Origin: Halichondria panicea
Taxonomy: Eukaryota; Porifera; Demospongiae; Suberitida; Halichondriidae
Reading direction: 5' to 3'
Length of the DNA: 64,000 bases
Assembly (NCBI RefSeq): GCF_963675165.1
Contig: NC_087381.1
Location: forward strand, 1,488,001-1,552,000
A program made the translations under genes and the position numbers. Shown in pieces: positions 51,275 to 61,570 of the stretch. The number at the start of each line of letters is the position of its first letter. Position 1 is the first letter of the stretch. The notes under the pieces are model-generated. The model saw only the letters and a list, made by a program, of their open reading frames with translations. It made no database searches and was not told where the DNA came from.

Positions 51275-53245
51275 ATGGAGTTCTATTACATCCTAATGTT
51301 AATACTGTCTTCTCATCTTATGATTGCTACTGCTGATTCTGTAACAGTAGAAGCAAACACTGAAGCAGTGGATAACAATGCTTGCTGGACAAAGATACGA
51401 ATACCCTGTGAAACTTCATCAACCATACAAACCGGTTTAATAAAAGATCTCAGCTCAAAGAAGTCTATTGGTTCAACAGTGATCAAAGATCATGACCTGG
51501 ATTGTTATCCTTGGATGTTTCGTAATTCAACAAATGGAAAATGTGAATGTAGTAACATTCCATATCGCTCTGTACTATGTGATGTTGAAATCAGCAGGAC
51601 ATCCATTCTTGATTGCTATTGTATGACTTACGATAGTGAGAGCAATGAAACTCAATTAGGAAGATGTGTGTATGGTTGCGGACATAAAACAGACACTGTG
51701 TTTTATACGCTTCCAAAAAACACAGACGATCTAAATTCATACTCTTGCGGAAGACTGAATCGCGATTCAACACTGTGTGGAAAGTGTCTACCAGGATATT
51801 CACCACTCTTGTACTCGTATGAAATGAAATGCATGAACTGTACGGGAGAGAACATGACCTACAACTGGATCAAGTATATAGCAGTTGCTTACATTCCCTT
51901 AACATTCTTCTTTTTCTTCGTCGTAATCTTTAAATTTAACGGAACTTCACCAATGCTGAAGTTGTTTATTAGTGTTTCCCAAGGAATCTTTTCACCTATT
52001 GCTGTTAGAGCATTTTTTTCTATTATTTCAGAGAAAGCTTATATTGAGAATTTCATTAAAGCTATAGGCTGCTTTTATGGTGTCTGGAATTTGGATTTCT
52101 TTCGTACAGTCATTCCACCTATTTGTGCAATGGACATCAGTCAAATACAAGTGTTTGCTTTGGACTATGCTATTGCCTTTTATCCATTGGTACTGGTTAT
52201 TCTGACTTACTTTCTCATTAGCTTGCATAGCCGTGATGTACGTATAGTTGTTTGGTTGTGGAGACCTTTTCATAAGGTTTTCAGTTTAGTTAGTCAAAGC
52301 TGGGATATGGAAGGATCGATTGTGAATGCTTTTGCTACCTTCTTTTTACTCTCCTATTTAAAATTTCTCAACGCTACTACTGATTTGCTAATATTTACGA
52401 AAATGTATGTACTGAAAGACAACAGCAGAGAATATGCTAAAAAGCATGTACTTTACTATGATGCCACAGTGGAATACTTTGGACAAAAACATCTTCCGTA
52501 TGCAATAGTAGCTTTGTTTGTCGGAGTTTTCATTGTAATACTTCCTATAGTGTTTCTGATTGTATATCCAATGAAATGGTTTCAGAAATGTCTCAATTCT
52601 TTGAAAATTCAGCGTCAACGTCTTGACATGTTTGTCAACTGCTACCAAGGTTACTACAAGGATGGAACGAATGGTACCAGAGATTATCGATGGTTTTCTG
52701 TGGCATATTTTTTTCTTCAGCTGATTGTATTCGTACTATTTACGTTCTCGCAAAGTATCTATTGTTATTCTATTGGAGCGTTAGTCACAGTTACTCTCAT
52801 GTTTATGCAACTCTCATTTCAACCATACAAGGAAGAATTCAAAGTGTACAACATAACAGATGCCTTCATGCTACTGATTCTTAGTGGAATGTTTATTATG
52901 ATAATTGCTGGAGATGAAGCTGGCATCAAAGCTTCCTACTTCAGGAAATTTTCTTATTCGTTTCTAGGACTCTTTGTAACTATCCCCTTAATGTACTTTT
53001 TTGTAGTAACTATTTGGTGGCTCCTGGTAAAGAAACAACTCAAAACTTGGTGCATAAGCAAGCTTTGTAGCTTTCGTGCTCAGCCTAAACTCCCACAAAT
53101 TGAAGAGTCATTTTCAGATAGTGATATTCCACACCCGTTAGAGAATCCATCAGATTACTCATCATCAGTTACCCCGCTGATGCCTTCCACAAGAAAAGAT
53201 TCGAAGTATGGCTCAGTTGCTTGTGCTGTCATTCCAGAGCCATGA
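51275..53245 (+). CDS. g19: 656-aa array membrane protein
   Basis: Intact ORF. VDNNACWTK replaces VDNNTCW, so the glycosylation sequon found in almost all copies is lost. N-terminal residues match g16 (TADSVTVEAN, KIRIPCET). The loop near 250-268 reads VRAFFSIISEKAYIENFIKAIGCFYGVW, resembling g10 in part. Further marks are KDNSREYAKK, QLSFQPYKEEF and LGLFVTIPLMYFF. The tail differs at the end (SVTPLMPSTRKDSKYG) and runs on with CAVIPEP. It has type A 5' flank, and the 3' flank is as in g7 and g14. Confidence 0.9.
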   Translation: MEFYYILMLILSSHLMIATADSVTVEANTEAVDNNACWTKIRIPCETSSTIQTGLIKDLSSKKSIGSTVIKDHDLDCYPWMFRNSTNGKCECSNIPYRSVLCDVEISRTSILDCYCMTYDSESNETQLGRCVYGCGHKTDTVFYTLPKNTDDLNSYSCGRLNRDSTLCGKCLPGYSPLLYSYEMKCMNCTGENMTYNWIKYIAVAYIPLTFFFFFVVIFKFNGTSPMLKLFISVSQGIFSPIAVRAFFSIISEKAYIENFIKAIGCFYGVWNLDFFRTVIPPICAMDISQIQVFALDYAIAFYPLVLVILTYFLISLHSRDVRIVVWLWRPFHKVFSLVSQSWDMEGSIVNAFATFFLLSYLKFLNATTDLLIFTKMYVLKDNSREYAKKHVLYYDATVEYFGQKHLPYAIVALFVGVFIVILPIVFLIVYPMKWFQKCLNSLKIQRQRLDMFVNCYQGYYKDGTNGTRDYRWFSVAYFFLQLIVFVLFTFSQSIYCYSIGALVTVTLMFMQLSFQPYKEEFKVYNITDAFMLLILSGMFIMIIAGDEAGIKASYFRKFSYSFLGLFVTIPLMYFFVVTIWWLLVKKQLKTWCISKLCSFRAQPKLPQIEESFSDSDIPHPLENPSDYSSSVTPLMPSTRKDSKYGSVACAVIPEP

Positions 53246-54024
53246 TGGTAATGCTAAAAAGCTGACTTAGAGTTTACTGGCAGTATTATATAGTTTTCTT
53301 TCACATACATACGACCGTGGTTACATGCAGAAAGTTGTTGTGTACCTCTGTGACATCTAATTATTTATAGCTAAATGTACCTTTCAGTTTGTACATTTAT
53401 ATTATTATGATTGTCCACCTATGTACAACTGCCCACTGACATTTGTATATAGGTGTGGGTATTTGTTGTATATACTGCATATAATTATTGTGTGGGTGTA
53501 GATCTATCAATTTTATCAAAGTGAAACTACTACACAAACACGAATGACAAATTCAGGTGATGTCATTGTATATAAAGAGATGAGTAATGGCAAGAGTAGA
53601 TAAGAATAATGATATGGGTATAATTATAACGCCAGCAGAGGAGGTTGGTCACAATTGTTAATTAATCTTCTAATTTTCTCCGTATAACCTTCAATTCCAT
53701 GGAAACTTGCAGAGAAAGTAGCTATCCTAGCTAAGCCAAAAGGCTGCAAACGATCATAGCTTTGTACTAGTAGGAAATGATTCTAACAATACTCAGTGAC
53801 ACTAGAAAGTGAGTAGCATAGTCATACTCGAAGTAATATTAAGCAGAAACTAAGATTAGTCACAAAGTTCCAGTTGTTGCTGCACTTTCCTTGTTTCTTT
53901 GACTCCTGTCTTAATATTATTAGACTACATTACATCATCTGTAATTGATCTGATTGGCTAAAAACAGTAGATTACATGGAAGCATAATCTACAGGAAGCA
54001 CACTTATTCTACAGGAAATGGGCG
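53246..54024. other. 3' flank of g19 and start of the repeat-rich spacer
   Basis: To about 53640 it matches the g14 3' flank and the beginning of block I, which is cut off at GGTATAATTATAACGCCAG. From 53640 to 53920 I see nothing recognisable. At 53924 the sequence TTAGACTACATTACATCATC begins, a repeat end seen again at 55380. Confidence 0.6.
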
Positions 54025-54300
54025 CATATTAGTAAAACCAGTAGGTTTTACATAGGATTGGCAGTGGGTTTGCCTGTGTTTAGCAATATTTCAATTATTT
54101 TGACTCATGTTCAAACTGTTCTATCTCTACAGGGAAAGGCCACATCAAGGAACTGGCTAGACAGATAGTTTATTTAGCCTTTTCTCTCTTTGTATCTCTC
54201 ATTTCACAATCCATGAACATTTTAATGAATGAAATATTGTCATTTTAAAAATTGCACTATTTCGAAGTTTCACCGCTCTTTGTCTGACTGACCATAGATG
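54025..54300. repeat. Partial third copy of the dispersed repeat
   Basis: GTAAAACCAGTAGGTTTTAC to TTTCACCGCTCTTTGTCTGA, matching 43655-43920 in the same orientation. It is inserted in, or joined to, the ATTCTACAGGAAATGGGCGC repeat at about 54025. Confidence 0.75.
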
Positions 54301-55379
54301 TAGGAGAGAGGGATTGGAAACGGAAGTAGATTTCAATGTACTTCACATATGACCTCGATAAACATCCGCGCCTCGCTTAATGAGGGCTAATCTATTCCCC
54401 AGGAACTTCGCGGGTAACTGAGATTATTGCAAATCTAGGATTTTATGAGTTGTCACTAGTATTCTGTTAAGTTTTCCAGTATCCAGTGCAACTGTGCTTT
54501 ATATAGATAGTGAATAACCATTATTCAAGCTCTATTTACCGTTGCAACTATCTTCTTCATTGAATTTAGGTAAGTTTAATCTTGTATTGTACACATTTAT
54601 CCCTTTTTCTCTGAAATGATTAATGTTTAGGTCGTATACTTCAATATGCTTGTTGGTAAATCATGTGGTATCACCCCAAGCCAAAGAAAATTAGTCATAC
54701 ATCAGCTGGTAGAATTTAGTGCTAGAAAAAAGTTGAATTAAAGAGCACCACTAAAGATCCCTTTTTTGGGAATACGCTAAGCGTTACAGAAATTTTAATT
54801 TTAGGCATACATTCCCTTATGATTGGTGATCACCCCAAGAGCATTAGTTTTGGATCAGGTGGATGTATAGCTTTTGTGTGCATGAATGTGTAGTCACCTA
54901 TTTTTACCTCATAATTGTTATTGGCCCGGTAGTAGATTGTGGTGAAGGGCCTGTAGGCCCGAGATATTTAACTACTACAAATGCTGTTTCATATAGCAAT
55001 ACCTCGCAAGCCAAAACTTACTGAGTACGCTGAAGAAAAGAAGACAGAAGAATATCCCTCCTCTCTACACCCCTACACGTCACCGCCCTCGTAAATGTTA
55101 TCGGCTGTTCCGGCTATATATACACCCTTGTATACCTCACCAGCTTCTCTCCATCTAAGACTGTCTGATTAGAGTGCTAAACTAATCATAATTATAGCTG
55201 TATAATAATCATTTTTATCGTGTAAGTTTTTGTTAATGTTGTTCGGTTTGATCCCACTCGTTTTACACTTAGAAAGCAACTGGCAGTGCTGTGGAGTGTT
55301 TTTGCTGTCTCCAAGTGTATGTAATTATACTTAATGAATTGGAAATTGAAATGTACGCTCACCAGCCTAGTATATATAT
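54301..55379. other. Spacer without recognised gene
   Basis: No convincing ORF or repeat match. A TATA-like CTATATATACACCC lies at about 55117 and a small hairpin (GTAGTAGAT...AACTACTAC, about 54932-54979) is present. The base composition is less AT-rich than the flanking spacers. Its content is unknown. Confidence 0.4.
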
Positions 55380-56253
55380 TTAGACTACATTACATCATCT
55401 GTAATTGATCTGATTGGCTAAAAACAGTAGATTACATGGAAGCATAATCTACTGGAAGAACTTATTCTACAGGAAATGGGCGCATATTCTACAGGAAATG
55501 GGCGCATATTCTACAGGAAGTGGACGCATATTCTACAGGAAGTGACAATAATTTGCAGGAAGTTCTCAAAAGTTGGAATGAAATTTTTAGTGAAAGTGAC
55601 AAGAAGATGACAAAAACATTATAAAAAACACAGAATGCAATAGTTTGTTCAGTCAATATCCATTCTTTCCATGTCCACTGTTGCTTTGTATTGCTTTTTC
55701 CAGTTGGGCATGGGCAAGGGGGCCAGGAAGCATCAAAAACACTTTAGCAGTTGCTTGACACTTTCTATTGAGGTTCCATGCCGGTCCAGTCTGCTCTATA
55801 CCCCCTCCACTCCACCACAGTGCTTCATTCTTCTTCTTGTAGTGTTGCAGAGTCAGTTCTAGCATAGTTCTATGTTCTTTTTACTTGTCTGTTCTTTCCA
55901 GTATCTTCAGGAAGCGTTTCACAAGCTTTACTAAGTTTTACTGTAGTTTTTCGTTGTTTTGAAGCCGTCTTCTTGTCTTTTTCTGTCAACTGGTACATGG
56001 TGTCTCTCACAGCTCGTCCAGCTCGCACAAATTCAATTTCTGTTGCTACGCACCAAACCTGGCTTTTTATAACCACGCCTCGCGCATGCGCAATGAAGTC
56101 CAAGTTAGATAGACCACACCCACTCGTAGAATATGCGTCTTAGTAACCGCCTTGGTTACGGTTAGATTCCCTCGGCTTTGCGCCTCGGGCTAACCGCAAC
56201 CGCGGAGGTTACATAGACACATATTCTACTCTTAGGTGTAGTCTATCCTATAC
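55380..56253. repeat. ~0.87-kb repeat, copy 1, with 22-bp internal tandem repeat
   Basis: Starts TAGACTACATTACATCATC and ends CTTAGGTGTAGTCTATCC, so the tips are inverted (TAGACTACA / TGTAGTCTA). Near the left, about three or four units of ATTCTACAGGAAATGGGCGC (22-bp period, 55470-55560). The minus strand has TTATAAAAAGCC (TATA-like, about 56065) followed by open frames at 56103-55870 and 55865-55653 (77 and 70 codons, Lys-rich) that are not preserved in the second copy. Probably a mobile element remnant; type not recognised. Confidence 0.6.
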
Positions 56254-56257
56254 TTAT

Positions 56258-56478
56258 GTGCCCCACATTCCAAAATGGATGTATAATAAATATATATAGG
56301 GATTGGCCACCAGTAAAAATTGCGTGGGATATTGGCTGGGAAAACTACTAGTACATGTGATTGACGTTGTAACGGATTGGAGTTATGCTCTCGTCTGATT
56401 TCTTGTTCCCACGCTTTTTTGTGGTTCCCCTGGCCAATCCTAGCAATTTTTCACATTGCAAATGTTTTTCTAGTCGGA
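56258..56478. mobile_element. Fold-back element, one-armed copy 3
   Basis: CACATTCCAAAATGGATG, then part of the centre, then the right arm (TTGTAACGGATTGGAGTTAT to CTAGTCGGAT). The left arm is missing. It separates the two copies of the 0.87-kb repeat. Confidence 0.8.
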
Positions 56479-57205
56479 TTCTACAGGAAGTGGACACATA
56501 TTCTACAGGAAATGGACGTATATTCTACAGGAAGTGACAAATAATTTGCAGGAAGTTCTCAAAAGTTGGAATGAAATTTTTAGTGAAAGTGACAAGAAGG
56601 TGACTAAAAACACAGAATGCAATAGTTTGTTCAGTCAATATCCATTCTTTCCATGTCCACTGTTGCTTTGTATTGCTTTTTCCAGTTGGGCATGGGCAGG
56701 GGGGCCAGGAAGCATCAAAAACACTTTAGCAGTCGCTTGACACTTTCTATTGAGGTTCCATGCCGGTCCAGTCTGCTCTATACCCCCTCCACTCCACCAC
56801 AGTGCTTCATTCTTCTTCTTGTAGTGTTGCAGTCAGTTCTAGCATAGTCTTTTTACTTGTCAGTTCTTTCCAGTATCTTCAAGAAGCGTTTCACAAGCTT
56901 TACTAAGTTTTACTGTAGTTTTTTGTTGTTTTGAAGCCGTCTTCTTGTCTTTTTCTGTCAACTGGTGTCTCTCACAGCTCTCCAGCTTGTCCAGCTCGCA
57001 CAAATTCAATTTCTGTTGCAAACCTGGCTTTTTATAACCACGCCTCGCGCATGCGCAATGAAGTCCAAGTTAGATAGACCACACCCACTCGTAGAATAGG
57101 TTACGGTTAGATTCCCTCAGCTTTGCACCTCGGGCTAACCGCAACCGCGGAGGTTACATAGACGCATATTCTACTCTTAGGTGTAGTCTATCCTATACTA
57201 AATTG
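56479..57205. repeat. ~0.73-kb repeat, copy 2
   Basis: Direct duplicate of 55520-56253, from TTCTACAGGAAGTGGACACA to GGTGTAGTCTATCCTATACT, with small deletions (for example TTGCAAACCTGG for TTGCTACGCACCAAACCTGG). The minus-strand ORFs of copy 1 are frameshifted here. Confidence 0.8.
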
Positions 57206-57642
57206 GCACCTCAGGGCTACAAGGGAAAATATGGCTCATAAATTGGCACCTCAAGCATATGCAGTAAAAATGTGTTTTCGATGAATGAAAATGTCTTGCA
57301 TGAGAAACAAAATGTCATAAATGAAAACATAGAGACAGAGGGTGTAGTCTGTAGACTAGTTCATCAAAAATTCTGCTGTGTGCTTGCAGAAGGAGCTGCT
57401 TTAGAGACACTCTGGGAGAGGGCTAGGGCTCAGGCTGAGCCTTGCTCAGTAGCACTAGTACTGCACGCACTGCACTAGGCCTGTTCAGCTTCTGTATTTA
57501 AATAAAAAGAAGCCAGTTTAGTAATAATATAGGAGTGGCTATTTTAAGCTTACCTTTGCTTGCCTACTAGCCTGGCATAGCTGAAGAGAGCTGGTCTAGA
57601 CACCGTCTAGAGCTAGCTGTGTTGTTTCTTAACTAATACATA
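57206..57642. other. Spacer without recognised gene
   Basis: A 68-codon ORF (57272-57478) shows no motif I know. The rest is unremarkable. Confidence 0.4.
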
Positions 57643-57842
57643 TTTTAAGCATACACTATATATGCTAGGCAAGCCTCTACTTACCGAACTCTCAGGTGAA
57701 ATAAACAGAAGTTGATTATTTAATTAAACGTACTGTTTTCAATTTCATTCACATGTATATCATATGCAGTCGCTATAATTAGTGGATTTACTCCTACTGC
57801 ATCAAAATATCAATAGCTATTATTATAGTCTAAGATATAGGT
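57643..57842 (+). promoter_or_regulatory. Type C 5' flank of g20
   Basis: AAGCATACACTATATATGCT, TTACCGAACTCTCAGGTGAA, AACGTACTGTTTTCAATTTC and the leader GTCTAAGATATAGGT. Block I is absent upstream, so the type C flank can exist without it. Confidence 0.5.
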
Positions 57843-59792
57843 ATGGATTTCTTCTATCTCCTAATGTTAACACTCAATTCGCTTCTTATGATTGCTACTG
57901 CTAATTCTGTGCCAGTAAAAGCAAACACTGAAGCAGTGGATAACAATACTTGCTGGACAAAGATACAAATACCCTGTGAAACTTTATCAACAACACAAGC
58001 TAGTTTAATGAAAGATTTGAGTTCAGAGAAGTTTATTGGTTCAATGGTAATCGAAGATCATGACATGTCTTGTTATCCGTGGATGTTTCGTAATTCAACA
58101 AATGGAAAATGTGAATGTAGTAACATTCCATATCGCTCTATACTATGTGATGCTGAAATCAGTAGGACATCCATTCTTGATTGCTATTGTATGACTTACG
58201 ATAGTGAGAGCAATGAAACTCAATTAGGAAGATGTGTGTATGGTTGCGGGCATAAAACAGATACTGTGTTTTATCTACTTCCAAATAACACAGACGATCT
58301 TAATACATACTCTTGTGGAAGAATGAACCGCGATTCAACACTGTGTGGGCAGTGTCTACCAGGATATTCACCACTCTTGTACTCGTATGAAATGAAATGC
58401 ATGAACTGCACTGGAGAGAACATGACCTACAACTGGATTAAGTACATAGCAGTTGCTTACATTCTTTTAACATTCTTCTTTTTCTTCGTCGTAATCTTTA
58501 AATTCAATGGAACTTCACCAATGCTGAAAGGTTTCATTAATATTTCCCAAGCACTTGTTTCACCTATAGCTGCAAGAGCTTTTCTTTTTGTTACTTCAAG
58601 GAAAGCTTATATTAGAGCTTTTGATACCTTTTATGGTATCTGGAGTTTGGATTTCTTTCGTACCGTCATTCCACCTATTTGTGCGACGGACATCAGTCAA
58701 ATACAAGTGCTTGCTTTGGACTATGCTATTGCCTTTTATCCATTGGTACTGGTTATTCTGACTTACTTTCTCATTAGTTTGCATGGCCGTGATGTACGTA
58801 TAGTTGTTTGGTTGTGGAGACCTTTTCATATGTTTTTCAGTTTAGTTAGTCAAAGCTGGGATATGGAAGGGTCGATCGTGAATGCTTTTGCTACCTTCTT
58901 TTTACTATCCTACTTAAAATTTCTCAACACTACTATTGAGTTATTAGTATTTACTAGAATGTATGTACTGGAAGCTAACAGCAAAGAATATGTTATAAAG
59001 TATGTACTTTACTATGATGCCACAGTGGAATTCTTTGGACGCGAACATCTTCCGTATGCAATAGTAGCTTTGTTTGTTGGAGTTTTTGCTGTAATACTTC
59101 CTATAGTGTTTCTGATCATATATCCGATGAAATGGTTTCAGAAGTGTCTTAATGCTTTGAAAATTCAGCGTCAACGTCTTGACATGTTTGTCAACTGTTA
59201 CCAAGGTTACTACAAGGATGGAACGAATGGTACCAGAGATTATCGATGGTTTTCTGTGGCATTCTTTATTCTTCAGATGATTGTGTTCGTACTATTTACA
59301 TTATCGCAAAGTATCTATTGTTGTTCTATTGGAGCGTTAGTCACAGTTACTCTCATGTTTATGCAACTTTCGTTACGACCATACAAGGAAGAATTCAAAG
59401 CGTACAACATAACAGATGCCTTCATGCTACTGATTCTTAGTGGACTGCTCATTATGATAATCGCAGAAGATGAAGCTGGCATCAAAGCTTCCTACTTCAG
59501 TACATTTTCTCATTTGATTCTAGCACTCATTGGAATTATCCCAACCATCTATTTTTTTGCGTTGATCATTTGGTTGCTTCTGGTAAAGAAACATCTCAAA
59601 ACTTGGTGCATAAGCAAATTTCGGAGCTTTCGAGCTCAGCCTGACATCCCACAAATTGAAGAGTCATTTTCAGAGAGTGATATTCCACATCGGTTAGAGA
59701 ATCCATCAAATTACTCCTCTCCAAATACCCCGCTGATTTCTGCCCCCCAAAAAGATGCAAAGTATGGCTCAACAGTTGTTCCAGAGCCATGA
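57843..59792 (+). CDS. g20: 649-aa array membrane protein
   Basis: Intact ORF. The N-terminus is type C (MDFFYLLMLTLNSLLMIATA, VPVKANTEAV), but the body is nearly identical to the pseudogene g16, which has a type A N-terminus. The variable loop is short (SRKAYIRAFDTFYGIW). Other marks are AYILLTFFFFF, HGRDVRIV, FHMFFSLV, SIYCCSIGAL, and AEDEAGIKAS where all other copies have GDEA. The last membrane segment reads FALIIWLLLVKKHLK. The tail ends KYGSTVVPEP. It is the last complete member of the array. Confidence 0.9.
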   Translation: MDFFYLLMLTLNSLLMIATANSVPVKANTEAVDNNTCWTKIQIPCETLSTTQASLMKDLSSEKFIGSMVIEDHDMSCYPWMFRNSTNGKCECSNIPYRSILCDAEISRTSILDCYCMTYDSESNETQLGRCVYGCGHKTDTVFYLLPNNTDDLNTYSCGRMNRDSTLCGQCLPGYSPLLYSYEMKCMNCTGENMTYNWIKYIAVAYILLTFFFFFVVIFKFNGTSPMLKGFINISQALVSPIAARAFLFVTSRKAYIRAFDTFYGIWSLDFFRTVIPPICATDISQIQVLALDYAIAFYPLVLVILTYFLISLHGRDVRIVVWLWRPFHMFFSLVSQSWDMEGSIVNAFATFFLLSYLKFLNTTIELLVFTRMYVLEANSKEYVIKYVLYYDATVEFFGREHLPYAIVALFVGVFAVILPIVFLIIYPMKWFQKCLNALKIQRQRLDMFVNCYQGYYKDGTNGTRDYRWFSVAFFILQMIVFVLFTLSQSIYCCSIGALVTVTLMFMQLSLRPYKEEFKAYNITDAFMLLILSGLLIMIIAEDEAGIKASYFSTFSHLILALIGIIPTIYFFALIIWLLLVKKHLKTWCISKFRSFRAQPDIPQIEESFSESDIPHRLENPSNYSSPNTPLISAPQKDAKYGSTVVPEP

Positions 59793-60214
59793 TTGTATAC
59801 TAAAGTTGACTATAATTATTAGTATATAGTGTACTGTCTAGTGTAGCTTCCTTTGGCATTTTTGTACTCAGACCGATTTTTATGAAAAGACAACTCGGCC
59901 TGGGATCGAAGTTTAAAAAAAAAAAGTTTACGTGTCTTATTATAATTATGCTCGGCGGGGGAAGAAGAAGAGAGGAAAGTAATCCTAAACTCTACTTGAT
60001 TTTGTCCCCAATTTGATTAGCCTAGGTTTGGCCCCCATATTATAATATTCTTATACAGCACAGAGTAGCCCGAGCCCGACTCCACTACCAAGAGCGCGTA
60101 TTGACGAAGTCATAATTGTCAGTAGTGGGCTCATAATCACTGATGACAAATTCTGGCGATGTCATTGTCTAATGAGTAATGGCAGTACTCATGCAGAGGA
60201 GGTCAGACATGTGT
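59793..60214. other. 3' flank of g20
   Basis: No gene seen; duplicate of 41389-41807. Confidence 0.75.
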
Positions 60215-60764
60215 GCTTACATTCCTTTAACATTCTTTCATAATTTTTAAATTTAACGAAACTTTTCCTTTGCTGAAGTTGTTCATTGGTGTGTCCCAGG
60301 GACTTTTTTCACCTATTTCCATTCGAGCTTTTCTTTCTGTCATTTCAGGGAAGGCGTACATTGAGAATTTCTATAGGCTGCACCCTATAGCACCTGGAAT
60401 TTGGATTTTTTTCGTACTGTCATTCCACCTATTTGTGCGACGGAAATCAGTCAAATACAGGTGCTTGCTTTGGACTATGCTATTGCCTTTTATCCATTGG
60501 TACTGGTTATTCTGACTTACTTTCTCATTAGTTTGCATAGCCGTGATGTACGTATAGTTGTTTGGTTGTGGATACCTTTTCATAAGGTTTTCAGTTTAGT
60601 TAGTCAAAGCTGGGATATGGAAGGGTCGATGGTGAATGCTTTTGCTACCTTCTTTTTACTCTCCTATTTAAAATTTCTCAACACTACTACTGAGTTACTA
60701 ATATTCACGACAGTATATGTACTGAAGGACAACAGCAAAGAATACGATATAAAGCATGTACTTT
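60215..60764 (+). pseudogene. g21 (plus part): internal fragment of an array gene
   Basis: Starts like g17 at the first membrane segment (GCTTACATTCCTTTAACATT) and matches it to about 60590. From there it is intact, reading like g18 (LNTTTELLIFTTVYVLKDNS) until AAGCATGTACTTTG at 60764, where it stops abruptly. It lacks the ectodomain and all residues after ~394. Confidence 0.85.
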
Positions 60765-60769
60765 GATTA

Positions 60770-60995
60770 TACGAAAGAAATCTAAATTCCAGATGCCATA
60801 AAAGCTACCTAAAGCTCTAATGAAATTCTCAATATAAGCTTTCCTTGAAATAACAGAAAGAAAAGCTTTTGCAGATATAGGTGAAACAAGTCCTTGGGAA
60901 ATACTAATGAAACCTTTCAGCATTGGTGAAGTTCCATTGAATTTGAAGATTACAACGAAGAAAAAGAAGAATGTTAAAGGAATGTAAGCAACTGC
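60770..60995 (-). pseudogene. g21 (minus part): inverted fragment at the array end
   Basis: On the minus strand it encodes residues ~204-280 (AVAYIPLTFFFFF... to NLDFFR) of a g18-like copy (SISQGLVSPIS, GCATCTGGAATTTAGATTTC). It abuts the plus-strand part tail to tail, with GATTATACG between. This is an inverted (fold-back type) junction, and no array sequence is seen to its right. Confidence 0.85.
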
Positions 60996-61358
60996 AATTA
61001 GGAAGATAAAACTAAACTAAAAGTTCAAAGGTCAAAGTGTAGTCTTTCTTCTGAATAAAGATAGAGTGAAATTGAAAGCCAATCACTTAATTTGCAATTA
61101 CACATGTACCGGTACATGTACTTACAAAGACAACTCGGCAGCAATTGTCATCTCCCATCAGAGACTCCGCCTTCCTCTGGTAGGCTGACTCCGCCCCCAA
61201 TCGAGACTCTCCACGTACAAAAGAGGGTGGTATGTTCTCAACAAAGCTTGTGTACAGGAATCATCTTATAGCAACTCTCTTCCGAGATAATAGCGTGAAG
61301 CTGTAGATGTGTGTGTGTGTGAAGGGGAGTGGGTTATTTTAATTTTTCAAATAACTAT
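60996..61358. other. Boundary spacer right of the array
   Basis: No gene recognised. There is a GC-richer stretch (GACTCCGCCTTCCTCTGG, GACTCCGCCCCCAATCGAG, about 61165-61210) and a TG microsatellite (about 61308). Not found elsewhere in the window. Confidence 0.5.
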
Positions 61359-61366
61359 AAAAAAAA
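61359..61366 (-). terminator. Pol III terminator of tRNA-Ser
   Basis: A run of eight T on the minus strand, two bases after the discriminator base of the tRNA gene. Confidence 0.85.
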
Positions 61367-61368
61367 CT

Positions 61369-61449
61369 CGTAGTCGGCAGGATTTGAACCTGCGCGGCAG
61401 AGCCCAATAGATTTCTAGTCTATCACCTTAACCACTCGGCCACGACTAC
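61369..61449 (-). tRNA. tRNA-Ser (anticodon AGA)
   Basis: The minus strand folds as a class II tRNA. The acceptor GTAGTCG pairs with CGACTAC. The D arm carries box A (TGGCCGAGTGG). The anticodon stem-loop ATAGACTAGAAATCTAT has AGA at the centre. A long variable arm (TGGGCTCTGCCGC) is followed by the T arm with box B (GGTTCAAATCC) and discriminator G, as usual for tRNA-Ser. No intron. It reads UCU-family Ser codons. It lies 121 bp beyond the SIN3-like exon on the same strand, so it may sit in an intron of that gene. Confidence 0.95.
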
Positions 61450-61570
61450 ACACACAAGTACTTCCACATCTACTGCATATGGGTGCATATCATAATAATA
61501 TTGCTCACCAAAGCTCGTAGAAGCACGCTAACGACATGTAATTAGCCCCTCCCATTGCTAGACCCCTCAC

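Noticed and set aside
55470..55560. CRISPR-like array (ATTCTACAGGAAATGGGCGC repeats)
   Set aside because: Direct tandem repeat without unique spacers, in eukaryotic DNA.
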